A program made the translations under genes and the position numbers. DNA of 64,000 nt from Closterium sp. Naga37s-1 (lineage: Eukaryota > Streptophyta > Zygnematophyceae > Desmidiales > Closteriaceae): the NCBI GenBank assembly GCA_947471745.1, contig CANJKZ010000724.1, positions 3,577,501-3,641,500 on the forward strand, written 5' to 3'. Positions 1-10,204 of this stretch are shown in pieces (position 1 is the stretch's first letter; the number at the start of each line of letters is the position of its first letter). The notes under the pieces are model-generated. The model did not search any database. It was not told the DNA's origin and worked only from the letters and a program-made list of their open reading frames with translations.

Positions 1-434
1 TATCAAACTTAAAACCTCTCCTCGGGGTCACCTCCAAGGGTCCTTGGGTGCCTGGTACAAGACCAGCCCCTATCCTCGGGTCCGAGTTTGTAGAGAGAGG
101 GATCAAGAATGACTTAGTCAAAATAACAAGAGTACCTTGAACGTCGCGCAGCGTATCGTGCAGACCGTCGACCGGATTAAGCTGAGAATTTCCTATATCG
201 AAGCTCACTCCAAGAGCTTTAAAATAAGCCAAGTTGCCTCACAAAAAGTTCTGCCATTACGAAGTTATGGCTCGGACAGCGTTTGCCTAGCGTTGGAGTG
301 CTAGCGTACTAGCGTTGACTCGGGTAGCATTCCGCCGTCGCACCGCGTAGAAACAAAATTCCAGGAAGGGAGGAATTCGCTTGAATCAAATTGACTATAT
401 TCAGGTACAAACAGAGAAGGAATATATAGTTCTA
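1..434 (-). repeat. Family B LTR fragment, minus orientation
   Basis: This stretch matches the reverse complement of the LTRs at 28828-29919 and 34564-35667, including the marks GGTCACCTCCAAGGGTCC, the CTAGCGTACTAGCG stretch and AGAGAAGGAATATATAG. It begins about 40 bases inside the LTR end, so it probably continues left of the window. It stops where family A coding sequence starts at about 435. LTRs carry promoter and polyadenylation signals; none can be shown to work here. Confidence 0.85.
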
Positions 435-1001
435 GGTCGGCGACGAGAAGGTGGCCTGCTGGGTGCTGGTCTACGTCAACAACCTGCTCGCCGCCAGCAG
501 TAGTGCATCGATGCTGGAGGAGCTGAAGGAGCTGCTGGAGGCCACCTTCGAGCTGCGGGAGATCTCGCCAGTGCAGAAGTACCTCGGCCTGGAGATCATG
601 CACGACAGGCCAGCAAGGAAGTTGTGGCTGCACCAGCAGGGCTACGCCGACAAGCTGCGTAGGCGGTTCCTTGACGAGGAGCAGACCGGGTGCACCCCAA
701 AGACCCCGGTCTCGGTCGACGCCTACGCCGAGCTCACCTTCGATGACGAGGAGGCGCAGGAGCGCCAGGAGGAGGAGTACCGGCAGAAGGTCGGCTCGCT
801 GCAGTTCGCGGCGACGACGACGAGGCCGGACATCGCCTTCGCCTGCAGCAAGCTGGAGAGCAGCCTCACGATGAGGAGCGACGAGCGCTGGTGCGAGGTC
901 GACCGCTGCCTCGCCTACCTCACCAACACGCGTGACAGCACCCTGGAGTTCGGCGGGGGACCTAAGACAATGGAGTTGGTCAGCTACCTGGACGCCGACG
1001 A
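435..1001 (+). pseudogene. Family A copia RT/RNase H fragment
   Basis: The translation contains the second half of a Ty1/copia reverse transcriptase (LVYV..LLAASS, then LEELKELLEATFELREISP and KYLGLEI) and the connection towards RNase H (ATTTRPDIAFACSKL, then SYLDADD). It aligns closely with copy A1 at about 15150-15530 and copy A2 at about 59025-59575. Both ends are cut by family B LTR pieces. It is a fossil with no start and no gag. GC content is high, unlike the flanking LTR. Confidence 0.85.
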
Positions 1002-1245
1002 TGTTGGGTGCAAATTCACACTGCACGACATCTTGCCGTCTGTTTGTACGAGTATGCGTGTGCGAATGCATTTGGGTGTAGATGGAATGGTCGTGTGTTT
1101 GTTTGCTTTCGCAATATTCGCTTGATGCATTTGCAGGTACTCGCGCAATGTGCGCTTCGGCACAACATTGTATGCATTATGAACAGTGCAAGCAGAAAGG
1201 AACCCAAGATGGAAGCTTTGCGGTTCGGCTTACTTGACTGCGCAG
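1002..1245 (+). repeat. Family B LTR start fragment
   Basis: It begins with TGTTGGGTGCAAATTCACAC, the start of the family B LTR, and follows the LTR to about GATTGCGCAGAT. It then passes directly into family B internal sequence (CCATGTGGCAGCTGCC), a junction not present in the complete copy at 28828-35667, so it is a rearrangement. Confidence 0.85.
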
Positions 1246-1774
1246 ATCCATGTGGCAGCTGCCGGCGTTGGCGCAGCACGGTGAGGGGCAGGCTGGAGAG
1301 TGGTCTGCATCCCAGGGGGAGTGCAACGACATTGGAGGGGTTTGTGTGAAAGTGTCGGCCAGATCTGGAGGGACGGATTGGGCAACGGCACACCGACGCT
1401 TGGGACATGTGGCAATGCTCTTGTTTAAGCAGTTGGAGAAAGATGGAGCCGTTAAGGATCTGAAGCTGAACGGACAGCCACATGATGAGAATTGTGAAAT
1501 CTGTTTGCTCTCAAAATTTACCCATTTTCCCTTCCATAGTGTGGCTGGCAGTAGCAAGAAGCCATTGGAGCTGGTCCACATGGACTTGGTGGGGCCGCTG
1601 CCGGTTCAGGGGCACAAGGGGGAGCGGTATTTCCTAACCATGATGGATGATTGGAGCAGGCTTATGTGGGCATCTCCGCTCAAGCAGAAGGACCACGCCG
1701 CCTCTACGATACGGGAAGATTGGCTGCCATTTGTGGAGAAGCAAGCGTAGTGTGTGGTGAAGCGGATTAGGACA
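1246..1774 (+). pseudogene. Family B copia pre-integrase and integrase N-terminal fragment
   Basis: The translation shows the HHCC zinc region of a copia integrase (AHRRLGHVAMLLFKQLEKDG, then CEICLLSKFTHFPFHSV) and the first catalytic aspartate block (LELVHMDLVGPLPVQGHKGE, YFLTMMDDWSRLMWASPL). It corresponds to about 31480-31985 in copy B1. The rest of the integrase is absent; LTR pieces follow. Fossil fragment. Confidence 0.85.
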
Positions 1775-2170
1775 TAATAACAAGAGTTCCTTGAACGTCG
1801 CGCAGCGTATCGTGAAGCAGATTATACAGATCTGTTGGTGTAAGGGCCTAATAAACTCCAGCTATTAAGACTTAATCAAACTTAAAACCTCTCCTCGGGG
1901 TCACCTCGGTGCCTGGTACAAGACCAGCCTCTATCCTCGGGTCCGAGTCTGTAGAGAGAGGAGTCAAGAAATACTTAGCCAAAATAACAAGAGTACCTTG
2001 AACGTCGCGCAGCGTATCGTGCAGACCGTTGACTGGATTAATCTGAGAATTTCCTATATTGAAGCTCGCTCCAAGAGCTTTAAAATAAACCAAGTTGCCT
2101 CACGGAAAGTTCTGCCATTACAGAGTTATGGCTCGGACAGTGTTTGCCTAGCGTTGGAGTGCTAGCGTAC
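1775..2170 (-). repeat. Two adjoining family B LTR fragments, minus
   Basis: Bases 1775-1813 match an interior LTR piece (ACCTTGAACGTCGCGCAGCG type). From 1833 a second piece starts at the very LTR end (TGTTGGTGTAAGGGCC in this orientation) and runs to about 2170 (CTAGCGTAC). About 20 bases between them are not assigned. Confidence 0.8.
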
Positions 2171-2251
2171 CGTAGTTTGTGACAGTTTTTTTCCATCCTT
2201 TCACAAATACACCCTTCGGCATCCATCTTTGTGGTAATATATGAGCCTTAG
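2171..2251. other. Short unassigned spacer
   Basis: About 80 bases with no match to any of the families I can define here and no coding signal. They separate a minus LTR fragment from a plus LTR start. Confidence 0.5.
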
Positions 2252-2836
2252 TGTTGGGTGCAAATTCACATTGCACGTCATCCTGCCGTTTGTTTCTACG
2301 AGTATGCATGTGCGAATGCATTAGGGTGTGGATGGAATGCTCGTCTATGGGTTTGCTTTCGCAATTTTTGCTTGATGCAATAGCAGGTACTCGCGGAATA
2401 TGCGCTTCGGCACAACATTGTACGCGTTATGAACAGTGCAAGCAGAAAGGACAAGCTCGCAAAGGAACCCAAGATGGAAGCTTTGCGGGTCGGTTGAATG
2501 ATTGCGTAGATTCAGTTCTGTCCAACTCTAAATTGTACTGTTTTGTTTGGTTGACTATAGTGTAGTAGGGCAGGCACTATAGGGGTACAATTTAGGTGAA
2601 GGTTGGATGTTGCTTGTCCTTATCTGCATACTACAGGGCCAGGGGAAACGAGCGGAACCAGTATTTGGCTGGTTGGGCAAAGACAAATCAGGTTCTGTTT
2701 TTAGGACCTGAACCTGGTTGTTGTTTTCCCAGGTTGGAAAAACAGAACCAGAGGTTGTTAACCAACCTACCATCTGCTGTTTTGTCCAGCCAGGTTGGTT
2801 CTGCTGCTTGGATTTATTTGGGATCATCCTTGGTTG
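2252..2836 (+). repeat. Family B LTR fragment
   Basis: It starts with TGTTGGGTGCAAATTCACAT and follows the LTR through the GGTACAATTTAGG core and the CCAGGTTGG repeats up to GGGATCATCC. It then switches at about 2836 into family B gag (GCGAAATCTGGACGTGGGGG), which is one edge of the large inverted duplication. Confidence 0.85.
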
Positions 2837-3083
2837 CGAAATCTGGACGTGGGGGCAAGTCGGGTGCTGGTGGCAAAATGAAAGGGAGTTGCTGATATTG
2901 TGAGAAGGAGGGGCACCCCTGGTTTTTGTGCTATAAGAAACCCGATGGATGGACCCCCTAGAATCGTCACCAAGATGGTGGCGCGCGGAGGAACTAGAAA
3001 AACGGTTTAGGATTGGAGCAGACTCATATGGGCGTATCCGCTGAAACAAAAAGACCACGCCGCCTTCACGATACGGGAAGATT
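2836..3083 (+). pseudogene. Family B gag tail and integrase scrap
   Basis: The gag part contains the CCHC zinc-knuckle region of family B (GGKMKGSC onwards) and the basic stretch after it. It is joined at about 3008 to a scrap of integrase (DWSRLIWAYPLKQKDHAAF). A family B LTR starts directly after. It is part of arm 1 of the inverted duplication and cannot make a working protein as it stands. Confidence 0.8.
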
Positions 3084-3945
3084 TGTTGGGTGCAAATTTA
3101 CATTGCACGACATCCTGCCATCTGTTTGTACGAGTATGCGTATGCGAATGCATTTTGGTTTGCTTGATGCATTTGCAGGTACTCGCGCAATGTGCGCTTC
3201 GGCAAAACATTACGCGTTATGAATAGTGCAAGCAGAAAGGACGAGCTCGCAAAGGAACCCAAGACGGAAGCTTTGCGGTTCGGTTGAATTGATTGCGCAT
3301 ATTGAGATCTATCCAACTCGAAGTTGTACTGTTTTGTTTGGTTGACTATAGTGGAGCAGGGCAGGCACTATAGAGGTACAATTTAGGTGAAGGTTGGATG
3401 TTGTTTGTCTGTATCTGCATGGTACAGGGCCAGGGGAAACCAGCGGAACCAGCATTTGGCTGGTTGGGCAAAGACAAATCAGGTTCTGTTTTTAGGACCT
3501 GAGCCTGGTTGTTGTTTTCCCAGGTTGAAAAAACAGAACCAGAGGTTGTTTACCAACCTACCACCTGCTGTTTTGTCCAGCCAGGTTGGTTCTATCGCTT
3601 GGAATTATTTGGGATCATCCCTGGTTGTTCCCAGGTTGATTCCCAAGGTCCTTGCTAGCTAGAGCTATATATTCCTTCTCTGTTTGTACTTGAACATAGT
3701 CAATTTGACTCAAGCAAATTCCTCCCTTCCTGGAATTTCGTTTTACATGGTACGGCCACCTGCTGTTTTGTCCAGCCAGGTTGGTTCTGTTGCTTGGAAT
3801 ATTTTGGGATCATCCCTGGTTGTTCCCAGGTTTATTCCCAAGGTCCTTGCTAGCAAGAACTATTTATTCCTTCTCGGTTTGTACCTGAATATAGTCAATT
3901 TGATTCAAGCAAATTCCTCCCTTCCTGGAATTTCGTTCCTCGAAA
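3084..3945 (+). repeat. Family B LTR plus a second partial LTR
   Basis: The first piece starts TGTTGGGTGCAAATTTACAT and runs to about 3750. A second interior piece, again carrying CCACCTGCTGTTTTGTCC and GTTCCCAGG, follows to 3945, so part of the LTR is present twice in tandem. The mirror of this arrangement is at 36367-37230. Confidence 0.85.
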
Positions 3946-4644
3946 TCTGTTTGCTCTCAAAGTTTACCCGTTTCCCCTTCTATAGTGTGGCTGGCAGGAG
4001 CAAGAAGCCGTTGGAGATGGTCCCCTTGGACTGGGTTGGGCTGCTGCCGGTTCAGGAACACATGGGGGAGCGGTACTTTTTTACCATAGTGGATGATTGG
4101 AGCAGGCTTATGTGGGCATATCCGCTGAAGCAGAAGGACCACGCCGCCTCTACGATATGGGAAGGTTGGCTGCCATTCGTGGTGAAGCAAGCGGAGTGTG
4201 TGGTGAAGCGGATTAGGACAGATCGGGATGGTGAGTTCCTTGGAGCTGAGATGACGGCCTGGCTCAAGAAGCAGGGCATCCAGAGGGAGCTGACCACGGC
4301 TTACACACCAGAGTCCAACGGTGTAGCAGAACGGGCGAACCGGACAATTCTGGAGACAGCTAGGGCGCTGCTCATAGAATCTGGGCTGGGCAACTTGATG
4401 TGGCCCCATGCTGTTCGGCACGCTACCATCGCTAGGAACAGGGTACTCACCAAGGTTGGGGATGACTCGTGGGTGCCGTTGGAGAGGTGGCTTGGGAAGA
4501 AGCCGCCGGTGGACATGCTGAGGGTGTTCTGTTGCATGGCAGTTGTCCACGTCCCCAAGACCTACCGCAGTAAGTTGGGGGCGAGTGCAATCTGGTGTGT
4601 GCATTTGGGGCTGGCTGCTGTGAGGAAGGGATCGCTGCTGTGGG
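3946..4644 (+). pseudogene. Family B integrase core fragment
   Basis: The translation has the copia integrase core: DLVGLLPVQ type with the first aspartate block, FTIVDDWSRLMWAYPLKQKD, then the second aspartate (RTDRDGEFLGAEM) and the glutamate block (NGVAERANRTILETARALL), followed by WPHAVRHATIARNRVLTKVG. This is the D, D, E arrangement of the family. Gag, RT and RNase H are absent. It aligns with about 31730-32395 of copy B1 and with the minus copy 35668-36366. Confidence 0.85.
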
Positions 4645-5606
4645 TGTTGGTGTAAGGGCCTAATAAACTCGTGTCCTCCAAGGAAAGCTACTAAAACTAA
4701 ATCAAACTTCAAAACCTCTCCTCGGGGTCACCTCCAAGGGTCCTTGGGTGCCTGGTACAAGACCAGCCCCTATCCTCGGGTCCGAGTTTGTAGAGAGAGG
4801 AATTAAGAATGACTTAGCCAAAATAGCAAGAGCACCTTGAACATCGCGCAGCGTATCATGCAGACCGTCAATCGGATTAAGCTGAGAATTTCCTATATTG
4901 AAGCTCACTTCAAGAGCTTTAAAATAAACCAAGTTGCCTCGCGAAAAGTTCTGCCATTACGAAGTTATGGTTCGGACAGCGTTGGCCTAGCGTCGTAGTG
5001 CTAGCGTACTAGCGTTAACTCGGGTAGCATTCCGCCGTCGTACGGTGTAGAACGAAATTCCAGGAAGGTAGGAATTCGCTTGAATCAAGTTGACTATATT
5101 CAGGTACAAACAGAGAAGGAATAAATAGTTCTTGCTAGCAAGGACATTTGGAATAAACCTGGGAACAACCAGGGATGATCCCAAATAATTCCAAGCAACA
5201 GAACCAACCTGGCTGGACAGAACAGCAGGTGGTAGGTTGGTAAACAACCTCTGGTTCTGTTTTTCCAACCTAGGAAAACAACAACCAGGTTTAGGTCCAA
5301 AAAACAGAACCTGATTTGTCTTTGCCCAACCAGCCAAATGCTGGTTCCGCTGGTTTCCCCTGGCCCTGTAGCGTGCGGATACAGACAAAAAACATCCAAC
5401 ATTCACATAAATTGTACCCCTATAGTGCCTGCCCTGCTACACTATAGTTAATCAAACAAAACAGTACAATTTCGAGTTGGATAGAACTGAATCTGCGCAA
5501 TCAATTCTACTGAACCGCAAAGCTTCCATCTTGGGTTCCTTCGCGAGCTCGTCCTTTTTGCTTGCACTGTTCATAACGCGTACAATGTTGTGCCGAAGCG
5601 CATATT
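4645..5606 (-). repeat. Family B LTR, minus, one end missing
   Basis: It starts at the LTR end (TGTTGGTGTAAGGGCC) and follows the reverse LTR to about 5606 (CCGAAGCGCATAT), lacking only the outer start of the LTR. It shares with the LTR at 34710-35667 an extra short block near the end that other family B LTRs lack. Confidence 0.85.
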
Positions 5607-5640
5607 GATGGGGATGCAGCCGGCAGGCTGAGGGGGAATG
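5607..5640 (+). other. Family B internal tail and polypurine tract
   Basis: These 34 bases match the end of the family B internal region (GATGGGGATGCAGCC, then CTGAGGGGGAATG). The purine run directly before an LTR is the usual plus-strand primer site, so the LTR at 5641 was a 3-prime LTR. Confidence 0.8.
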
Positions 5641-6734
5641 TGTTGGGTGCAAGTTCACTTTGCACGACATCCTGCCGTCTGTTTGTACGAGTATGTGTGT
5701 GCGAATGCATTTGGGTGTGAATGGAATGTTCGTGTGTTTGTTTGCTTTCGCAATTTTCGCTTGAAGCATTTGCAGGTACTCGCGCATTGTGCGCTTCGGC
5801 ATAACATTGTACGCGCTATGACCAGTACAAGCAGAAAGGACGAGCTCGCAAAGGAACCCAAGATGGAAGCTTTGCGGCTCGGTTGAATTGATTGCGCAGA
5901 TTCAGTTCTATCCAACTCAAAATTGTACTGTTTTGTTTTGTTGACTATAGTGTAGCAGGGCAGGCACGATAGGGGTACAATTTAGGTGAAGGTTGGATGC
6001 TGTTTGTCTGTATCTGCATACTACAGGGCCAGGGGAAACCAGCGGAACCAGCATTTGGCTGGTTGGGCAAAGACAAAACAGGTTCTGTTTTTTAGGACCT
6101 GAACCTGGTTGTTGTTTTCCCAGGTTGGAAAAACAGAATCAGAGGTTCTTTACCAACCTACCACCTGCTGTTTTGTCCAGCCAGGTTGGTTCTGTTGCTT
6201 GGAATTATTTGGGATCATCCCTGGTTGTTCCCAGGTTTATTCCCAAGGTCCTTGCTAGCTAGAACTATATATTCCTTCTCTGTTTGTACCTGGATATAGT
6301 CAATTTGATTCAAGCGAATTCCTCCCTTCCTGGAATTTCGTTTCTACTCTGTGCGACGGCGGAATGCTACCCGAGTCAACGCTAGTACGCTAGCACTCCA
6401 ACGCTAGGCAAACGCTGTCCGAGCCATAACTTCGTAATGGCAGAACTTTTCGCGAGTCAGCTTGGTTCATTTTAAAGCTCTTGGAGCGAGCTTCGATATA
6501 GGAAATTCTCAGCTTAATCCGATCGACGGTCTGCACGATACGCTGCGCGACGATCAAGGTACTCTTGTTATTTTGGCTAAGTCGTTCTTGACTCCTCTCT
6601 TACAAACTCGGACCCGAGGATAGGGGCTGGTCTTGTACCAGGCACCCAAGGACCCTTGGAGGTGACCGCGAGGAGAGGTTTTAAGTTTGATTAAGTCTTA
6701 ATAGCTTGAGTTTATTAGGCCCTTATACCAACAG
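5641..6734 (+). repeat. Complete family B LTR
   Basis: It runs from TGTTGGGTGCAAGTTCAC to ATTAGGCCCTTATACCAACA, about 1094 bp, with TGTTG...CAACA ends. A polypurine tract precedes it. Inside are the ACTATAG...GGGTACAATTTAGG core (about 5943-5985) and a cluster of CCAGGTTGG and CCAACCTGG type repeats (about 6098-6250). No coding capacity. Confidence 0.9.
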
Positions 6735-7450
6735 AAAGTCACGACTTGCCAACGTTGCGAGTCCACGATGTGCCAACGCTGCAGCAAGTCGGATGCACAG
6801 CGTTGCACCCGCAAGAGAACGATGCACCTGGTTCCCAGGTGCGCGCAGCTGGTTGGTGCTCAACTCCTTATCACGTGCAAAGCGCAGACGCCCAGCTCGA
6901 CTCCACGCCAGCGACTGCGCCCACCAGCCACGTCAACCTCGGGATACCACTTCCGAGGTCGGCCTCGCCAATATCACTTGGGTGCCTGTCGCGTGCCTCC
7001 GCGGAACCTCGTCACCCAGGTAACCTGGTCGATCGGGCAACTACGTCGACCAGCTGCTTCTTCATGTGCCCGTCGACCACCCAAGTCGACGACCACAACC
7101 GGTCGACCTCGCCATGTCGACCTCACCTTTGGTCGACCAGCTCCAAGTCGACAACCCTCCAGGTCGACCAACCCCTGGCCAACCAGCATAGTAGTCAGCC
7201 GACCACACCGAGTCGGCTGCCCCAACTCTGCGTCACCATGTCGACGCCTTCCACCGGTCGACATCCCGAGTCGACCACCCGAAGGTCGGCGCCCAAAAGT
7301 CGGCACTAGTCGCAGTGGCCCCCGTGCTAGTCGACCTCCTCGTCGACCATCTCGCCCACTGCTGCAGGTCGGCTGCACTCCCCCGTACACTCTACCACAA
7401 GGTCGGCTCCGCCCAAGCGAGGACGGGGCCTTCCACAACTCCTGTTGACA
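6735..7450 (-). repeat. Family A type LTR fragment, minus, GTCGAC-rich
   Basis: At its right end the reverse complement reads TGTCAACAGGAG, then the CCCCGTCCTCGCTTGGGCGG motif found near the start of the family A LTRs at 10205 and 16147. At the left it carries the reverse of the GTGGACTTGCAACGTTGG stretch near the LTR end; the outermost LTR end is missing. The middle is packed with GTCGAC-containing repeats rather than the GGACGCCGACCTGGGCGTC repeat of A1, so it is a diverged subfamily. The long frames crossing it are repeat artefacts. Confidence 0.75.
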
Positions 7451-8945
7451 ATCTCAGCTCCAAGGAACTCACCACCCTGGTCTGCCTAATCCGCTTCACC
7501 ACACACTCCGCTTGTTTCTCTACGAACGGCACACAATCTTCCCGTATCGTAGAGGCGGCGTGGTCCTTCTACTTCACCGGATATGCCCACATCAGCCTGC
7601 TCCAATCATATACGATTGTCAGGAAATACCGCTTCCCCTTGTGCCATTGCATCGGCAGCGGCCTCACCAAGTCCATGTGTACCAGCTCCAACGGCTTCTT
7701 GCTCCTGCCAGTCATACTATGGAAGGGGAAACGGGTAAACTTTGAAAGCAAACAAATTTCATTATTGTCATCGGGTGGCTGCCCATTCAGCTTCAGACCC
7801 TTAACAGCTCCATCCTTCTCTAGCTGCTTCAACAAGGGCATTGCCACATGCCTCAAGCGTCAGTGTGCCGTTGCCCAATCCGTCTCCCCACATCTGGCCG
7901 ATACTTTCACACCAACCCGTCCAACAGCATTGCACTCCTTCTGGGATGTGAACCCCTTTCTAGCCTGCTTCCCACCGTTCCACGCCAACGCCCGGAGCTG
8001 CCACATAGATCTGTATACGTCCTTGCTCTCGTGCAGATCCCAGAGCACCCGATTGCCCAGCGGCTCCTTATACGTGCGATTCCTATCCGTGCTAGTGCTC
8101 ACCCCAGCCTTGGCAAGCTTACGAAGGGAAATCAGCTTTGCCTTGAGATCAGAGACAAGGAGAACATCGTGTAGCACCACCGGCTTGCCATCCGCTGGCT
8201 TGAACGCAGCTCATCCCGCACCAGCCACCTTTAACGCGTGTTCAGAGGCGGAGCACAAGTCGTTGATCGGTGCAGCGCATACGTCGTCAAGCAGGTCCTT
8301 GCGCGGAGTCATCGTCCAAGTAGCGCCCGTGCCAACACGCAAAAGTCCAGGGGGTGCAGCTGTGCTTCAACCTTGGCAGAGCCGTCATCTTGCTCCCTTT
8401 GTCTCCGACGTGGAAGAACTGGCCCGCGGCGCGCTCCTTCTTCTCAGCACCGCTGTTGCCTTTTGGGTTGTCGTCAGACGAATTAGCGACCATGGTCGTG
8501 CCGTTTTTCTGGTTCCTCCGCGTGCCGCCATCCTGATGACAGTTCTGGGGGTTCCAACCTTCGGGTTCCTTACAATACCAGCAACTCCCTTTCATTTTGC
8601 CACCAGCACCTGATCTGCCTCCACGGCCAGTTTTCGCGCAGCGACCCAAACTGGAACCTCCATTTTGGTCGTTAGAGTCATCGTCCTTCTTTGCACCGAG
8701 CCCAGTACCACCGAAGCTACGTCCTCTCCCACGTTTGCCTCCTTGTATTCCGTAGCTGCTGCTGCCTTCGTCTCCACCCGTCAATTGGTAGCGAAGGAAG
8801 TCCTCCTCCAGAATCTTTGTCCACACCCACTCGAGCATCCACGAGCTCTGGTTCTGTGGTGGGCACAATTCACTCGTGAACTTAAGCCACGATTCGGGCA
8901 AGAGCGATAGCATCTTCAAGCACTTGGTCTGCTCAGGGTAGGTGA
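7451..8945 (-). pseudogene. Family B gag-protease-integrase fragment, minus
   Basis: On the minus strand, from 8945 downwards, there is Gag (YPEQTKCLKMLSLLPESW, a zinc-knuckle region GGKMKGSCWYC, an Asn/Lys-rich stretch), a protease region near 8330-8270, the pre-integrase (AGVSTSTDRNRTYKEPLGNR) and the integrase start (GHVAMPLLKQLEKDGAVKG, CLLSKFTRFPFHSM). It is a fossil with several breaks. At 8945 it meets the next family B fragment head to head. The part from 8467 rightwards is repeated at 23838. Confidence 0.85.
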
Positions 8946-9504
8946 TTCCCGAGAAGTGCAATGCTGTTGGAAGGGTTGGTGTGAAATTCTCGGCCAGATC
9001 TGGGGAGACGGATTGGACAACGGCACACTGACGATCGGGGCATGTGGCAATGCCTTTACCAAGTCCACATGGACTTAGTAGGGCCGCTGCTGGTGCAAGG
9101 GCACAAAGGGGAGCAATATTTGCTAACCATAGTGGATGACTGGAGCAGGTTGATGTAGGCATATCCGCTGACCACGCGGCCTCCACGATACCGGAAGATT
9201 GGCTGCCATTCGTGGGGAAGCAGGGGAATTGTGTAGTCAAGCGGATTATGATAGACCGCTGAGGTGAGTTTCTTGGAGCTGAGATAACGGCCTGGCTAAA
9301 AAACCAGGGCATCTAGAGAGAGCTGACCACGGCTTACGCTCCACAGTCTAACATTGTAGCAGAACGGACGAACCGGACATTTGTGGAAACAGCTAGGGTT
9401 CTGCTCATAGAATCTGAGCTAGGTAATTCGATGTGGCCCCATGCTGTCTGGCACGCTACCGTGGCTTGGAACAGGGTGCTCACTAAGGTTGGTGATGACT
9501 GCTG
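8946..9504 (+). pseudogene. Family B integrase fragment, plus
   Basis: It starts in the pre-integrase stretch (GAAGTGCAATGCTGTTGG) and passes into the integrase core with the recognisable family B blocks (VDDWSRL, then the AEMTAWLKK-like and VAERTNRT-like stretches, WPHAVWHATVAWNRVLTKVG). It is more decayed than other copies, with several breaks, and is truncated by an LTR piece at about 9505. Confidence 0.75.
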
Positions 9505-9640
9505 CTGCAAGGGCCTAATAAACTAAAGCTATTAAGACCTACTAAGCATAACACCTCTCCTCAGAGTCACCTCCAAGGATACAAGACCAGCCCCTATCCT
9601 CGGGTCCGAGTTTGTAGAATGAGGGACCAAGAATGAATTA
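9505..9640 (-). repeat. Family B LTR end fragment, minus
   Basis: GGGCCTAATAAACTAAAGC followed by CCTCTCCTCAGAGTCACC and GACCAGCCCCTATCCTCGGG matches the reversed LTR end. About 135 bp. The same piece lies at 24873-25008 in the duplicate. Confidence 0.8.
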
Positions 9641-10204
9641 ACTGTCAAATATGTTTGCTCACAAAGTTTACCCGTTTTCCCTTCCATAGTGTGGTTGGCA
9701 GGAGCAAGAAGCCTTTGGAGCTGGTTCAGATGGACTTGGTGGGGCCGCTGCCGTACAAGGGCACAAGGGGGAGTGGTATTTCCCAACCATTGTGGATGAC
9801 TGGAGCAGACTCATGTGGGCGTATCCGCTGGAACAAAAGGACCACGCCGCCTTTACGATACAGGAAGACTGGCTACCATTCGTGGAGAAGCAAGCGGAGT
9901 GTGTGGTGAAGCGTTAGGACAGATCGGGGTGGTGAGTTCCTTGGAGCTGAGATGACAGCCTGGCTCAAGAAGCAGGGCATCCAGAGGGAGCTGACGACAG
10001 CTTACACCCCACAGTCTAACGGTGTAGCAGAACAGGCGAACTGGACAATTCTGGAGGCAGCTAGGGCGCTGCTCATAGAATCTGGGCTGGGCAACTCGAT
10101 GTGGCCCCATGCTATTCGGCACGCTACCGTTGCTAGAAACAGGGTGCTCACCAAGGTTGGGGATGACTCGTGGGTGCCGTTGGAGAGGTGGCTTGGGAGG
10201 AAGC
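9641..10204 (+). pseudogene. Family B integrase, left part of the copy split by A1
   Basis: The translation gives CLLTKFTRFPFHSVVGRSKK type zinc region, LVQMDLVGPLPY, then AEMTAWLKKQGIQRELTTAY, NGVAEQANWTILEAARALLI and WPHAIRHATVARNRVLTKVG. It ends at GAAGC (10200-10204), the target duplicated by A1; the same family B copy resumes at 17225. Fossil with several breaks. Confidence 0.85.

Larger units (their letters stand above)
2836..5606. repeat. Inverted duplication, arm 1
   Basis: This 2.77 kb stretch reads in order: family B gag piece (2836-3007), a short integrase piece (3008-3083), LTR start (3084-about 3750), a second LTR piece (to 3945), integrase (3946-4644) and LTR in minus orientation (4645-5606). 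The same order, reversed, lies at 34710-37476. Both arms share private marks, such as an extra block near TCCTCCAAGGAAAGC and the same fragment joints, so the rearranged block itself was copied. Arm lengths agree within a few bases (2771 against 2767). Confidence 0.8.
8467..10098. repeat. Direct duplication, copy 1
   Basis: About 1.63 kb that reappears in the same orientation at 23838-25467. It contains minus-strand family B gag, a head-to-head joint near 8945, plus-strand integrase, a minus LTR piece at about 9505-9640 and more integrase. All joints are shared by both copies and by eye only a small number of bases differ, so the block was copied after it had been scrambled. Confidence 0.85.
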
